This document shows, piece after piece, positions 50,742 to 59,161 of a stretch of DNA of 64,000 bases. The stretch is from a virus, in IMG/VR virus record IMGVR_UViG_3300021963_000001, positions 85,107 through 149,106 of that record; one strand, given 5' to 3'. The notes beneath the pieces were generated by a model. The model saw nothing but the letters and a program-made list of their open reading frames with translations, ran no database searches and was not told where the DNA came from. Position numbers and translations under genes: made by a program. Every line of letters begins with the position of its first letter. The stretch's first letter is position 1.

Positions 50742-51086
50742 TCACCGCGGTGGCGCGGGCTGCGTGTTGTGGACATGAGCCAGAGCGAGGTCGGCGATCC
50801 GGAAGTTCTCCCGCATCTCCCTCGCCCTCGTCTGGATGGCGTCCAGGCTGCGCCTGCCATCGGCGACCAGCTTCTCCAGTTCCTTGCGCTTCGCCTCCAG
50901 CTTGGCCACCTCCTCGGAGAGGGCGGCCCGTTGGCTCCGCAGGTCGGCAGCGGTCGTGATCAGCATGTCGCAGCGGATGCCCTCCTCCCAGAACGGCTTG
51001 GCCTCCCTGAGAAAGTCCTTGACATACCCGCTGGGGGTCTGATCCACCAGCCAGTCCAGATGCTTCAACTCATCGGTCTTTGTCAT
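50742..51086 (-). CDS. Coiled-coil protein
   Basis: 114 residues. A long coiled coil at about 45-85 (LSEEVAKLEAKRKELEKL). Function unknown. Confidence 0.75.
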   Translation of the reverse strand: MTKTDELKHLDWLVDQTPSGYVKDFLREAKPFWEEGIRCDMLITTAADLRSQRAALSEEVAKLEAKRKELEKLVADGRRSLDAIQTRAREMRENFRIADLALAHVHNTQPAPPR

Positions 51087-51267
51087 CGGTCACCTCCTCG
51101 ATGGTGGTTTCGACATCGCCCGTGTCCCACAGGGACCAGTCGCCCTGGTCAAAGGCTCGCTCAATCGCCTGATCCTTGATCTTCGCCTCATCAGTTTCGG
51201 TCGTTTCGACTTCGACCCGGCAGTACTCCTCCGTGAACCGTTTGACCAGCACCGAATACTTTTTCAT
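51070..51267 (-). CDS. Small paralogous-family protein
   Basis: 65 residues from ATG 51267, begins MKKYSVLVKRFTEEYCRVEVE. Same family pattern as 48980-49294 and 49287-49490. Acidic. Confidence 0.72.
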   Translation of the reverse strand: MKKYSVLVKRFTEEYCRVEVETTETDEAKIKDQAIERAFDQGDWSLWDTGDVETTIEEVTDDKDR

Positions 51268-51280
51268 CGTCCACCTCCTC

Positions 51281-51523
51281 TCAACCAAAGTTGTCGTTGT
51301 AAACCCAGCCCGCCTCAACCTCTCTGATTGCCCCGCCGAAGTATTCCAACGCTTCGGCCAGGTCAGTCAGGTGCCTAGGGGCACCCCCAGAAATCCCGGA
51401 GCGGTCCAGCCACTCCTGCATCTCAGCCCGCAGGCTCCGTTCGCAGGTCGCCCTGTCCTTCCCGGCCACGATCATGCCGTGGCCGTAGATGCCTGGGATG
51501 CTGCCGATCCAGACCCTCGTCAT
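51281..51523 (-). CDS. Small hypothetical protein
   Basis: 80 residues from ATG 51523. Begins MTRVWIGSIPGIYGHGMIVA. No family recognised. Confidence 0.7.
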   Translation of the reverse strand: MTRVWIGSIPGIYGHGMIVAGKDRATCERSLRAEMQEWLDRSGISGGAPRHLTDLAEALEYFGGAIREVEAGWVYNDNFG

Positions 51524-51924
51524 TTGCCCACCCTCCACAGGTTTTCCTTGACAATACGGACGATCTCAGCCAGATGCTCGGCCTGAAGGCCACCCTCGGG
51601 GTGTTCGTGGTCGAGGAACTCACAGGGGAAACTGACGAAGTCCTCAAAAGAACCCTCATCGTAGTCACCCTTGACCCAGCCCATCCCCTCGTTGGTCAGG
51701 CTGATCCAGTTCGTGCGATCCTCCGACCACACATAGACCACCATCGTCATCCCGCCCGTCTGCTCGACGGTACAGTCGATGCCCGCATCCTCCAGGGCCA
51801 GCGCGATCCCGTTGCACTCCTGATAGTCGGCCGCTGCGGCACAGGCACAAGAGTAGCACTTGTGGGGCGTGTCCCACAGTTCGCAGGGCTGAACCGACTT
51901 GTGGAATCGTTTGGTCTCAGTCAT
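51520..51924 (-). CDS. Cys-rich hypothetical protein
   Basis: 134 residues from ATG 51924. N-terminal CYSCACAAAADYQEC Cys cluster. No family recognised. Confidence 0.72.
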   Translation of the reverse strand: MTETKRFHKSVQPCELWDTPHKCYSCACAAAADYQECNGIALALEDAGIDCTVEQTGGMTMVVYVWSEDRTNWISLTNEGMGWVKGDYDEGSFEDFVSFPCEFLDHEHPEGGLQAEHLAEIVRIVKENLWRVGK

Positions 51925-52180
51925 TGTCCACCTCCTCTTCCTCGTCGCCGTAAGGGCAGCAGTTGGTCCCCACATCGTCCCCATTGACGAAGTGTTCACT
52001 ATCAGAGACCACATCCCCGAACTCAATCTGCCCAATCTGCTTGTCGGTCAGGGCGTTGGGATCGATGGCGAGAGCCATCTTCGTCGCCTCCTCCAGACTG
52101 CCTGCCTCGACCTTCAACTCCAGAGACAAATCCTGCGTCCAGGTGACGAGGATTTCAAACTGCTTTTTCTTCTTAGCCAT
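51917..52180 (-). CDS. Small paralogous-family protein
   Basis: 87 residues from ATG 52180, begins KKKQFEILVTWTQDLSLELKVEAGSLEEA, then a Cys-containing acidic tail. Same family pattern. Confidence 0.72.
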   Translation of the reverse strand: MAKKKKQFEILVTWTQDLSLELKVEAGSLEEATKMALAIDPNALTDKQIGQIEFGDVVSDSEHFVNGDDVGTNCCPYGDEEEEVDND

Positions 52181-52214
52181 TGCCCACCTCCTTTGTAGTG
52201 TCCGATAATCTTCC

Positions 52215-52454
52215 TTATGTTGCACTCAGCCATTCCATCGCCTTTTCGTACCGCACCAGCTGCGGATCGTTGTCCTCGCCCCATCGGGAGTTGAGCTTTT
52301 GTTCCAAGTAAAGCGCAATGTAATCCTTGACCTCTTGGATGTTCTTGAATTCGCTGCGGACCTGCTCCTTAGTCCAGCACTCCACGATGATGTCACCACC
52401 CAGTTCGTAGTACTTGTCGCACAGGTCGAAGACCTCTTCCACGAAATCCTTCAT
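52215..52454 (-). CDS. Helical hypothetical protein
   Basis: 79 residues; acidic N-terminus, charged helices. No family recognised. Confidence 0.7.
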   Translation of the reverse strand: MKDFVEEVFDLCDKYYELGGDIIVECWTKEQVRSEFKNIQEVKDYIALYLEQKLNSRWGEDNDPQLVRYEKAMEWLSAT

Positions 52455-52729
52455 GCGTCACCTCCCGTCCACTTGTTGACCCACTCCATTGCCCCTTCCA
52501 CCGAATCGACCTCGGCATAGCCGATGCATTGGCCGTTTGCGCTCTCCCATTGCTCCTGGGTGTACCACCCCACTGTCAGGTGGCCATCCTTCTCCATTGA
52601 GTCTGTCACCACGATCACCTTGCCGTCCCACGGCAGGATGACCCCGTACAACCCGCAATGAGCCATGTACTCATCTGCGTTGGGGAACTCGGCCTTGACC
52701 CGCTGGCAAATTTCCTTGACCATCGTCAT
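52451..52729 (-). CDS. Hypothetical protein
   Basis: 92 residues, alpha/beta. No family recognised. Overlaps the next start as ATGA. Confidence 0.7.
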   Translation of the reverse strand: MTMVKEICQRVKAEFPNADEYMAHCGLYGVILPWDGKVIVVTDSMEKDGHLTVGWYTQEQWESANGQCIGYAEVDSVEGAMEWVNKWTGGDA

Positions 52730-53007
52730 TGCTTGCCCTCCTGTTTCTTGAGTTGACGCTTCTCATCCTGTCGGATGGCCTTGGTTGCCTGGACGAAGAA
52801 CGCCCCCTTGCAACCGATCAAGCCAACCAGCAGCCCCTCCAGACTCGCTTTCATCTCATGATTCTTGATGCTGAGAATCTCCGGCTTGCCGTAGTGGATC
52901 GTCTCCTTGTCGGACTGATAGCGCACCTCGGCGACCACCCACCTCGTCTTGCCATCGGGCATCTGTATGCCGTGTTCTATGATCACCGCACCCTCGACCT
53001 TGCTCAT
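52726..53007 (-). CDS. Hypothetical protein
   Basis: 93 residues from ATG 53007, preceded by AAAGGGGG and a promoter-like A repeat 23 nt upstream. Lys-rich C-terminus. No family recognised. Confidence 0.72.
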   Translation of the reverse strand: MSKVEGAVIIEHGIQMPDGKTRWVVAEVRYQSDKETIHYGKPEILSIKNHEMKASLEGLLVGLIGCKGAFFVQATKAIRQDEKRQLKKQEGKQ

Positions 53008-53027
53008 GAAGCACCCCCTTTCTGTCC

Positions 53028-53390
53028 TTATTGCAGTTCGGCCACCGTTTGGCTCACGCTGAATTCGCTTTTCGACCACCCCCGCACCTCCACCTCCCCG
53101 TCCCAGATGTTGAAGGTGACCTCGACCTCATCCCACCCGCCTGCCAGGTGATCCGCGGTCAGGAGCGCAGCCCGCTCGACCAGTTCCCACATGGACATTT
53201 CCTCCGGCTTGTCGGTTCCAAGGACTTCCTTGACGAAGTCAGCCGGGATCAGATCGTCCTCCTTCAGGGTATTCGGATGGCATTCCATGTCTTTCAGTTC
53301 GCTGCCACGGTAATCATCAGAAGAAAACTTAAGGGTTATCTCATCCACGCCGTTTTCTTGAATCTTCTTGAATAACTTGCAGATGTTCAT
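53028..53390 (-). CDS. Hypothetical protein (C-terminus inside a promoter repeat)
   Basis: 120 residues. The last residues (SQTVAELQ) come from the repeat. Middle GGWDEVEVTFNIWDGEVEVRGW is beta-rich. No family recognised; a DUF6878-like pattern is possible but weak. Confidence 0.7.
   Translation of the reverse strand: MNICKLFKKIQENGVDEITLKFSSDDYRGSELKDMECHPNTLKEDDLIPADFVKEVLGTDKPEEMSMWELVERAALLTADHLAGGWDEVEVTFNIWDGEVEVRGWSKSEFSVSQTVAELQ
53030..53056 (-). promoter_or_regulatory. Bipartite promoter-like repeat, A type
   Basis: GAGCCAAAC-N8-AACTGCAAT followed by AAGGAC, 23 nt before the start at 53007 and inside the end of the upstream gene. Confidence 0.72.
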
Positions 53391-53428
53391 GCTTGTGTTC
53401 TCCGTGAGTGTTTTGCCGTCTCACCCTT

Positions 53429-53617
53429 ATTGCAGTTGTTTCGGGGTGTGGCTCAGGTATTTTTCGCCAGGAGTTTGGGGTGAATAGATGAGTGCAGTTT
53501 ATTCGGGGTTTGGCTCAAAAATTTTTGGCCCTGGGGGAGGGGCGCGAATATAGGAGTGCAGTTGGCTTGCTGTTTGGCTCACATAAAAATGGGCGACCGG
53601 CCCCGGAGGGCCGGGAC
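53429..53617 (-). promoter_or_regulatory. Cassette: A 53429-53455, B 53492-53517, B 53556-53581, palindrome 53595-53617
   Basis: One A and two B repeats plus a CCGGCCC/GGGCCGG palindrome in the 306-nt gap 53391-53696, which also holds a terminator and no gene. The A copy lies 39 nt before the next start; its leader pairs GTGAG with CTCAC. Confidence 0.75.
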
Positions 53618-53623
53618 AAAACG

Positions 53624-53658
53624 AAAAAAACCTGGCCCAGGGTTTCCCCCAGGCCAGG
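53624..53658 (-). terminator. Strong terminator
   Basis: CCTGGCCTGGGG-GAAA-CCCTGGGCCAGG stem-loop followed by TTTTTTT. Confidence 0.9.
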
Positions 53659-53696
53659 CTTGCGGGTTGGTCAGGCCCGCTCCAAGCCGATGCCCA

Positions 53697-54236
53697 CTAT
53701 GCCGAGGCACCAGCTTGGATTTTCTCACGGATCAAGTCCTCCAGATGGTAGGCGTTGCCCGCCACCTGGAAGGCCTGCTCGGGCGGGAGGTTCTCGGCCA
53801 CCGCCTGTGCCAGCCAATCGTCTCCGATCAGCCCGCTACAGCTATCGATCACCTCGCCCTCCTCGTCCCGGATGACAAAGCCGTAGGACCTGCCGTTCAC
53901 CCAGTCCGAGTACTCCCGGAGGAAGGCGTCCGCGGATTCCGGACCCGGGGCGGGTTCGTCCTCCTCCCAGACCAGCAGTCCGGCGATAAGCACCCCGTCC
54001 CAGGTGAACTCGACCCCCGCGGGCACCTTGTGTCCTGCCCGCCCCCACCAGGAGTCGCCGTGTTGGTAGTAGGACAGCCAGTAGGCCTCACCCTTGTCCA
54101 TCTTGCTCCGGATCGGATAGTCGAACGAATCCAGAGCCTTGAAGGTGGTGTGCCTCGGACTGAAGCTGTACAGCCTCCAGCCGTAGTTGTCGTTGGGGGA
54201 ATCTGCCTCGCTGTGAAAAACTTCCACCGTCCACAT
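53697..54236 (-). CDS. Hypothetical protein
   Basis: 179 residues from ATG 54236 with AAGGAGG upstream. Trp-rich, acidic, largely beta then helical. No family recognised. Followed by a terminator. Confidence 0.75.
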   Translation of the reverse strand: MWTVEVFHSEADSPNDNYGWRLYSFSPRHTTFKALDSFDYPIRSKMDKGEAYWLSYYQHGDSWWGRAGHKVPAGVEFTWDGVLIAGLLVWEEDEPAPGPESADAFLREYSDWVNGRSYGFVIRDEEGEVIDSCSGLIGDDWLAQAVAENLPPEQAFQVAGNAYHLEDLIREKIQAGASA

Positions 54237-54269
54237 GATAGCCTCCTTCTCGTCGCCGTCTAGGGGGGT

Positions 54270-54302
54270 GGGGGGCCGGGCCACACACTAACCCGGCCCC
54301 CC
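54270..54302 (-). terminator. GC hairpin between genes
   Basis: GGGGGGCCGGG / CCCGGCCCCCC stem without a clear U tract; could be a terminator or an RNA stabiliser. Confidence 0.5.
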
Positions 54303-54311
54303 GGGGGCGGC

Positions 54312-54866
54312 TCACAGACCGAACAGTCTGCGGAGCCAAGACTTGCCCTTCAGCTTGGCAACTTCCAGCTGAAGCATGGTGATCTCGCCCTTGAGGGATT
54401 CGACAATCTCCTCCAAGGAGCCGTTGGACTTGATGACCTTTTCATCGATGGCCCGTTCCAGATCGTGGAACTGCCTGGTCATTTCCGTCTCCATCGCATC
54501 CCGGGCGGCCTCGTGCCAGTCGATGTTCTGCTGCGCCAACTCAGCAAAATCGACCTGATCCCTGACCAGCTGCTTGAAGTCGAAGTCCCGCAGCGCACCT
54601 GGGATGGCCTCGTCCAAGGCGGTCGAGACATTCTCGATCAGCGCATCCCGCGCCAGGTCCCCGAAGTCCACCTCCTCGGAGACGATGCTGGCGAGGTTCA
54701 GTTCCTTGACAGCACTCTTGGCGAGATCGTCCCATTCCACCGCATCGTTGACAATATCGGCGAGGTCCACGCTGTCGCTGATGATGTCCCGCCAGTCCAT
54801 GTCGCTGACACGATTGTCAATTGCTTTCTCGACATAATCATTGATAGCATCTTCAATCTTGCTCAT
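54312..54866 (-). CDS. Helical protein with internal repeats
   Basis: 184 residues. Repeated helical unit with the pattern VD-x-x-DL-x-x-AV, for example VDLADIVNDAVEWDDLAKSAV and VDFGDLARDALIE. Ends in a basic hydrophobic tip (KGKSWLRRLFGL). Function unknown. Confidence 0.75.
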   Translation of the reverse strand: MSKIEDAINDYVEKAIDNRVSDMDWRDIISDSVDLADIVNDAVEWDDLAKSAVKELNLASIVSEEVDFGDLARDALIENVSTALDEAIPGALRDFDFKQLVRDQVDFAELAQQNIDWHEAARDAMETEMTRQFHDLERAIDEKVIKSNGSLEEIVESLKGEITMLQLEVAKLKGKSWLRRLFGL

Positions 54867-54907
54867 CCCGCACCCCTTTCGTGTTGAGAGAAACCACTTC
54901 CACCCTT

Positions 54908-54934
54908 CTTGCAGTTCGCCAACCGTTTGGCTCA
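54908..54934 (-). promoter_or_regulatory. Bipartite promoter-like repeat, A type
   Basis: GAGCCAAAC-N8-AACTGCAAG variant followed by AAGGGTGG, 42 nt before the next start. No B repeat or palindrome. Confidence 0.68.
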
Positions 54935-55846
54935 GTGTTTGCCGATGAGGATGTTGATGTCCACGAATCGGCGATCCCCACAGGCGTGACTGTTGTTGCC
55001 TTCCGTGTCCTTCACGCAGCTTCCACAGAAGCCACGGCAGGAGAGAACCTTGCGCAGGCCCAGGTCCTGTCCAGCCTGGCGCACCGCCTCATGGTACGCC
55101 TTGCTGGAGAACCTTGCCTCCATCGACCGCCCCTTCACCACCCCCTTCGGGATGTCCACGGCGATGAAGTTGCCCCGGACATAGGACAGCTTACGCACCT
55201 CATCCAAGGTGACCTTTCGCACCTTGCCACCGTTGCTGATATTCAGCAGGTAGTTCGTCGGGTCTGGCCCCTCATAGGCCAGCAGTTCGTCCCACGACTT
55301 GCTGTAGCCGTAGGCTTGAACATCGGGCCGGAGCCGGAGCAACTTGAACCAGAATTCCACCGCCCAGACATTGTGGAAGTCGCCGTCCACATAGAGGCGG
55401 AAGTCCGCGGACCTGGGCAGGGCCAGGAAGGCATCCGCAACCCTGTCGGGGTAGAACCGGATCAGGAAGGTGTTCTGTATCTGCCTCCAGAAGGCCCCGG
55501 CGTGTCTCCAGCCAGTCAGGCTGTAGCAGTAGCTGGCGCACTCGCCGACGCCGGGACACATGAAGATCGGCACCACACTAAAGCAGTAGAACGGCAGCTT
55601 GGCGTTGCCTTCGGCACGGATGATCTCAAAGGTGGGCTTGTCGGACGAACCCTCCAGATACTGGAGGAGACGCTCCCCCCACATTCGCCATGTGTGCCCC
55701 GGCCCCGTTTCCGGCAGTTCCTGCAAGGCAGAGCGTATCCCTTCGATGGCCTCGTAAGGCGTCTGCGCCTGGGCCACACGCCTCGCAACCTCCAAGGCTT
55801 GCGGCCGTCTGAATGTGTATGATTTGCGCTTGTGTGTCGTGTGCAT
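54932..55846 (-). CDS. Gene-product-88-like phage protein
   Basis: 304 residues from ATG 55846. Matches gp88 family features: CPGVGECASYCYSLTGWRHAGAFWRQIQNTFLIRF, FRLYVDGDFHNVWAVEFWFKLL, DVQAYGYSKSW, and a C-terminal CRGFCGSCVKD cluster. Cys at 97, 103, 107 and later suggest a metal or Fe-S site. Function of the family is unresolved. Confidence 0.8.
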   Translation of the reverse strand: MHTTHKRKSYTFRRPQALEVARRVAQAQTPYEAIEGIRSALQELPETGPGHTWRMWGERLLQYLEGSSDKPTFEIIRAEGNAKLPFYCFSVVPIFMCPGVGECASYCYSLTGWRHAGAFWRQIQNTFLIRFYPDRVADAFLALPRSADFRLYVDGDFHNVWAVEFWFKLLRLRPDVQAYGYSKSWDELLAYEGPDPTNYLLNISNGGKVRKVTLDEVRKLSYVRGNFIAVDIPKGVVKGRSMEARFSSKAYHEAVRQAGQDLGLRKVLSCRGFCGSCVKDTEGNNSHACGDRRFVDINILIGKH

Positions 55847-55882
55847 CGTATGCCCCTCGTGTGTGTTCCGTCGATCCACCCT

Positions 55883-56074
55883 AATTGCAGGATTGGCGGG
55901 GTGTGGCTCGGGAATTTTTTGGGCAAAGCCAGGGGGGTGGCTAGGAGTGCAGTTGGCCAGCGGTTTGGCTCAGGGATTTTCGGCCTGGATTTGTGGGTGG
56001 GTATCTAGGAGTGCAGTTCGCCGCGGGTTTGGCTTGCTATTTCCAAAAATTGACCGGCCAAAATCGGCCGGTAC
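55883..56074 (-). promoter_or_regulatory. Cassette: A 55883-55908, B 55947-55972, B 56011-56035, palindrome 56052-56074
   Basis: Intergenic cassette upstream of the gp88-like gene. Palindrome is GACCGGCC-N6-GGCCGGTAC. The A copy is 37 nt before the start. Confidence 0.75.
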
Positions 56075-56096
56075 ACGGCAAACCCCGGGAGTAGAA

Positions 56097-56132
56097 ACGA
56101 AAAAAGGCCCGGGAGGGTTCCCCCTCCTAGGC
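56097..56132 (-). terminator. Strong terminator
   Basis: GC stem-loop GGCCTAGGAGGG / CCCTCCCGGGCC followed by TTTTTT. Confidence 0.88.
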
Positions 56133-56138
56133 CCTGGC

Positions 56139-56351
56139 TCAAGCATTCACCTTCACAATCCGGTAGTCGGCCTTGTCGTACCCATAGTGCATCAAGCCCG
56201 CCTTCACGGCCTCCTCGATGTCATCAAGGAACTCCAGCAGGGCCGTCTGTGCCTCCTCAAAGGAGTCGAACACCAGAGGAGCGACATCGTCCTCTTTCCA
56301 GCAGTTTTCCCACTCGCAACCGATGAGGGTTTCAACAGCGTACTTGCTCAT
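56139..56351 (-). CDS. Small paralogous-family protein
   Basis: 70 residues from ATG 56351, begins SKYAVETLIGCEWENCW. Same small family. Bounded by terminators on both sides. Confidence 0.72.
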   Translation of the reverse strand: MSKYAVETLIGCEWENCWKEDDVAPLVFDSFEEAQTALLEFLDDIEEAVKAGLMHYGYDKADYRIVKVNA

Positions 56352-56374
56352 AGCCTTCTCCTCGTTGTCGCCAG

Positions 56375-56405
56375 AAAAAGGGGACGGCCACCGCGGCCGC
56401 CCCCA
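56375..56405 (-). terminator. Terminator after DUF3085-like gene
   Basis: Stem GGGG-CGGCC / GGCCGTCCCC followed by TTTTT. Confidence 0.8.
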
Positions 56406-56410
56406 GGGGT

Positions 56411-56797
56411 TCACATGCTGAAGGTGGCCGTGATGCTCTTGGGGCTGACCCGCATCTTGAACACCTTGTACTTCTTGCAGTTCTCCAGCCAAACCTGATC
56501 AATCGGGAAGGTTTCGGCGAAGTCATCGCCACCCAGATTGGCGTGGCACTTGTCCCACAACTCGGCAAGATCCATTTTGGTCGGATCATAGCCTTTGGCG
56601 TAGAGAACGCCGATGCGGGCCTTGGCTTCTTCCGGCGTCCTTTCGGCGTTGGACATGAGGTACGCCCCCTCGTCCTTGACCAGGAACAGGGCCGGACGGG
56701 GTTTGCCCCCCTCATAGCCCATGTTATGTTTGCTGCCCTTGAGGGCATGCTCGACAATCGGAAGCAGCTTGGCACAATCAAACTTGAGAACAGCCAT
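56411..56797 (-). CDS. DUF3085-like protein
   Basis: 128 residues from ATG 56797. PALFLVKDEGAYLMSNAE and GGDDFAETFPIDQ resemble DUF3085 phage proteins, as I recall them. Function unknown. Confidence 0.75.
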   Translation of the reverse strand: MAVLKFDCAKLLPIVEHALKGSKHNMGYEGGKPRPALFLVKDEGAYLMSNAERTPEEAKARIGVLYAKGYDPTKMDLAELWDKCHANLGGDDFAETFPIDQVWLENCKKYKVFKMRVSPKSITATFSM

Positions 56798-56810
56798 GGT
56801 CAAATCCTCC

Positions 56811-57356
56811 TTAATAGTTGCTGAAAACATGCAAACCGTACTCGCCACGACGCGACCAGATGTCCCCGCCACAACGCAGTTCGGAGAAGACTTCGTCCCA
56901 ACGGATGCAGTTCAGCAGCGTTGGGTTGAGATTCTTGAGGCTTTCATCGTCCTCAAAGGCAGACTGTGCGTAGTCTGCTGTACTCTCATGACAGCCCCGG
57001 TAGCAGTCCTGAAAGTGGCTGAATTCGGGTTCGGTGTGGTTCTGATAGTAGAAATCCCACGCCTCCTCCTCTGTCGGGCCGGAGCATTGGTTGCACCCCT
57101 CGACATAGTGGACCAACTTGTCCCAGTTCGGCCACTCACCGAAGGTGGAGGGGATGCCGGAGTAGTCATGCACCGCCCACTCCTCGGCCCCGGGCGTCGG
57201 GGACCTGGAGAGAATCTCTTTGATCTCGTTAAGGATATCCTCCTTGTCTTTCCCATCCAGATCGACCCATTCCCCGAACAACACGCCGTTGTTGTAGCTT
57301 GCAAGGCAAGCCACATACACCCCGTGATCAGGCAGAGTGCCATTCCAGATTTGCAT
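56811..57356 (-). CDS. ardA: ArdA-like antirestriction protein
   Basis: 181 residues from ATG 57356. ArdA pattern: GVYVACLASYNNGVLFGEWVDLDG, SPTPGAEEWAVHDYSGI, then acidic helices and an ADYAQSAFED-type end. ArdA mimics B-form DNA and blocks type I restriction. The protein is acidic as expected. Cassette of repeats immediately upstream. Confidence 0.88.
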   Translation of the reverse strand: MQIWNGTLPDHGVYVACLASYNNGVLFGEWVDLDGKDKEDILNEIKEILSRSPTPGAEEWAVHDYSGIPSTFGEWPNWDKLVHYVEGCNQCSGPTEEEAWDFYYQNHTEPEFSHFQDCYRGCHESTADYAQSAFEDDESLKNLNPTLLNCIRWDEVFSELRCGGDIWSRRGEYGLHVFSNY

Positions 57357-57411
57357 GTGTGTGTCTCCTTTGCGTTTGCGTTTCCCCGAGAGGTTGTCGC
57401 CTCTCACCCTT

Positions 57412-57553
57412 ATTGCAGGTTTGGCGAGGTTTGGCCCGGAATATTTTGAGGCGTCTACGAGAAGGCGGCCTAGGAGTGCAGTTGGCCGGAGGTTTGGCTC
57501 GTGGATTTTGCTTGCTAATCCAAAAATGCCGACCGGCCGAAAACGGCCGGGAC
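57412..57553 (-). promoter_or_regulatory. Cassette: A 57412-57437, B 57476-57500, palindrome 57531-57553
   Basis: Upstream of the ArdA gene. The leader starts GGGTGAGAGG and pairs GAGAGG with CCTCTC, followed by GGGGAAA. Confidence 0.76.
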
Positions 57554-57573
57554 AGCCCCTGGGCCAGGAGAAA

Positions 57574-57612
57574 CGAAAAAAAGGGGGAGAGGGCTTGCGC
57601 CCCCTCCCCCAG
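57574..57612 (-). terminator. Strong terminator
   Basis: Stem GGGGGAGGGGGC / GCCCTCTCCCCC with a GCAA loop, followed by TTTTTTT. Confidence 0.9.
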
Positions 57613-57613
57613 G

Positions 57614-57778
57614 TCAGCCGATCACTTCAAACTTCGGACACAGTATCGATTCGTAGTGGTCGTAGAGCTTCAGCCTGGCCTCCTCTTCGGAAGCCGCCTC
57701 CACCTCGGCCACTATCGGATAACAGATGCCGATGGCACCCGCGGTCCTGCCGACGAAACTGACCCGGTACTTCGTCAT
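57614..57778 (-). CDS. Small paralogous-family protein (54 aa)
   Basis: ATG 57778 overlaps the previous stop as ATGA. MTKYRVSFVGRTAGAIGICY then EVEAASEEEARLKLYDH; clear member of the same family. Confidence 0.72.
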   Translation of the reverse strand: MTKYRVSFVGRTAGAIGICYPIVAEVEAASEEEARLKLYDHYESILCPKFEVIG

Positions 57779-58032
57779 TTTTTCCCCTTCTTTTCCCTGA
57801 CCACAATCTCCCGACTGAAGTCGTTGTTATTAAACATCTCCCAGATGACAGATTCCCAGTCTGGGCGACCCTGGGGCGAACCGGCCAGTTGTTGGATTTG
57901 CTTGCAGCACCACCGAATGGTCAGTTCCAGCTTGTGGTTGGTGTCGGAAAGCCGGTTGCATTCGGCCACCAACGAAGCCGACCATTCCTTGAGTCTGTCG
58001 GCCCGCTCAGAGTCGAAACACCGATGATTCAT
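57775..58032 (-). CDS. Helical hypothetical protein
   Basis: 85 residues from ATG 58032, overlapping the previous stop as TGATG. No family recognised. Confidence 0.7.
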   Translation of the reverse strand: MNHRCFDSERADRLKEWSASLVAECNRLSDTNHKLELTIRWCCKQIQQLAGSPQGRPDWESVIWEMFNNNDFSREIVVREKKGKK

Positions 58033-58256
58033 CACCACACCTCCTCCTCCACCACTAGGGCCTTCCCGCTCCCGACCAGGCACTCCATGCCGTCGGCCAC
58101 ATAGCGGTAGCCCGAGGCACTCGTTTTCACCGCCACCCCGGTTTTCATCCCCGAATGGGGAAAGTCCCACTCGGTCGCAAACCGGAAGCCCTTCCCAACC
58201 GGCAGGCGTTTGAACTCAATCGCCCCCGGAGCCTTGCTGTCTTTCCGTCGTCGCAT
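58032..58256 (-). CDS. Small basic protein
   Basis: 74 residues from ATG 58256 with GGGGGG upstream. Basic N-terminus (RRRKDSK), then beta-rich. No family recognised. Confidence 0.68.
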   Translation of the reverse strand: MRRRKDSKAPGAIEFKRLPVGKGFRFATEWDFPHSGMKTGVAVKTSASGYRYVADGMECLVGSGKALVVEEEVW

Positions 58257-58267
58257 GGTATCCCCCC

Positions 58268-58399
58268 TCACCTTTCCGGTCGCCACTTCCCGGCACCGCG
58301 CCGATCCCAGGCCCGCTTGCCGGGGCGGACCTGGGTTGTTTTGGCATAGCGAAGGCGAGGTTTGGGCCTCGCCACCGCAATCGTGAAACCCTTCTTCAT
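58268..58399 (-). CDS. Tiny basic protein (43 aa)
   Basis: ATG 58399 overlaps the previous stop as ATGA; GGAGGAGG upstream. Strongly basic (KKGFTIAVARPKPRLRYAK). Confidence 0.62.
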   Translation of the reverse strand: MKKGFTIAVARPKPRLRYAKTTQVRPGKRAWDRRGAGKWRPER

Positions 58400-58986
58400 T
58401 CGACCTCCTCCGGGGCGGGATGCCCGAGGGCCACGATGGCCCGTTCCACCGACTCCTCGGACGGATACCCGCCTTGACCGTCCCGGTCCTCCAGCTCACG
58501 CTGCTCGTTCGCCCACAGCCAATCCCAGACTTCCTGAGTCAGGCCTTCGGGCAGGTCCCCGTCCCGGTCTGACCCACGCCAGACCTGACCCACGACACTC
58601 TCCAGATTCTCCCAAGTCTGTTCGTATTCCATTCTGGAATACTCCTCCTCGTCAAGGACGGGGTACTCCTCCAGACGGTCCTGAAGGTCGCAGTAGGCCT
58701 TGAAGGCCTCCGTGATCTTGCCCTCCGAGTCATAGACCCGGATCGACCACCCATCCACCCATCCACAGGCCCAGTGCCGGTGGCTTTCCTCGATGGCGTC
58801 CTCATACTCCCGCATGACCTCGGCGATCTGCTTGGCGTTGGATTGTTCCAGCAGACCCGAGTCACGATTGTGGGTGTACACAATGCACCACTTTTCGGCG
58901 TCCTCGGGCATTGGATGCCAGCCGAATGCCTGGAATTTCATCCAGTTCCCCACCAGTTCCTGCGCCCGCTCTGTGTACTTGCACAT
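58396..58986 (-). CDS. Acidic hypothetical protein
   Basis: 196 residues; acidic, Trp-rich (VWDWLWANEQRELED). No family recognised. Own cassette upstream. Confidence 0.75.
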   Translation of the reverse strand: MCKYTERAQELVGNWMKFQAFGWHPMPEDAEKWCIVYTHNRDSGLLEQSNAKQIAEVMREYEDAIEESHRHWACGWVDGWSIRVYDSEGKITEAFKAYCDLQDRLEEYPVLDEEEYSRMEYEQTWENLESVVGQVWRGSDRDGDLPEGLTQEVWDWLWANEQRELEDRDGQGGYPSEESVERAIVALGHPAPEEVE

Positions 58987-59040
58987 GTGCCTTGCCCCTG
59001 TGTGTTGTGTGTGTCCGAGAAGCTTTCGCCTCTCACCCCT

Positions 59041-59152
59041 ATTGCAGTTCGCCGGAGGTTTGGCTCACGGAGTTTTGCCTGGGGGATTGTAGGAGTGCAG
59101 TTCGCTTGCTGTTTGACTCATAAAATTTTGACCGGCCAGGATCGGCCGGTAC
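59041..59152 (-). promoter_or_regulatory. Cassette: A 59041-59067, B 59095-59120, palindrome 59130-59152
   Basis: The A-copy leader pairs GAGAGGC with GCTTCTC across a GAAA loop. The start codon follows 55 nt after the A repeat. Confidence 0.76.
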
Positions 59153-59161
59153 TTCCGGAAA

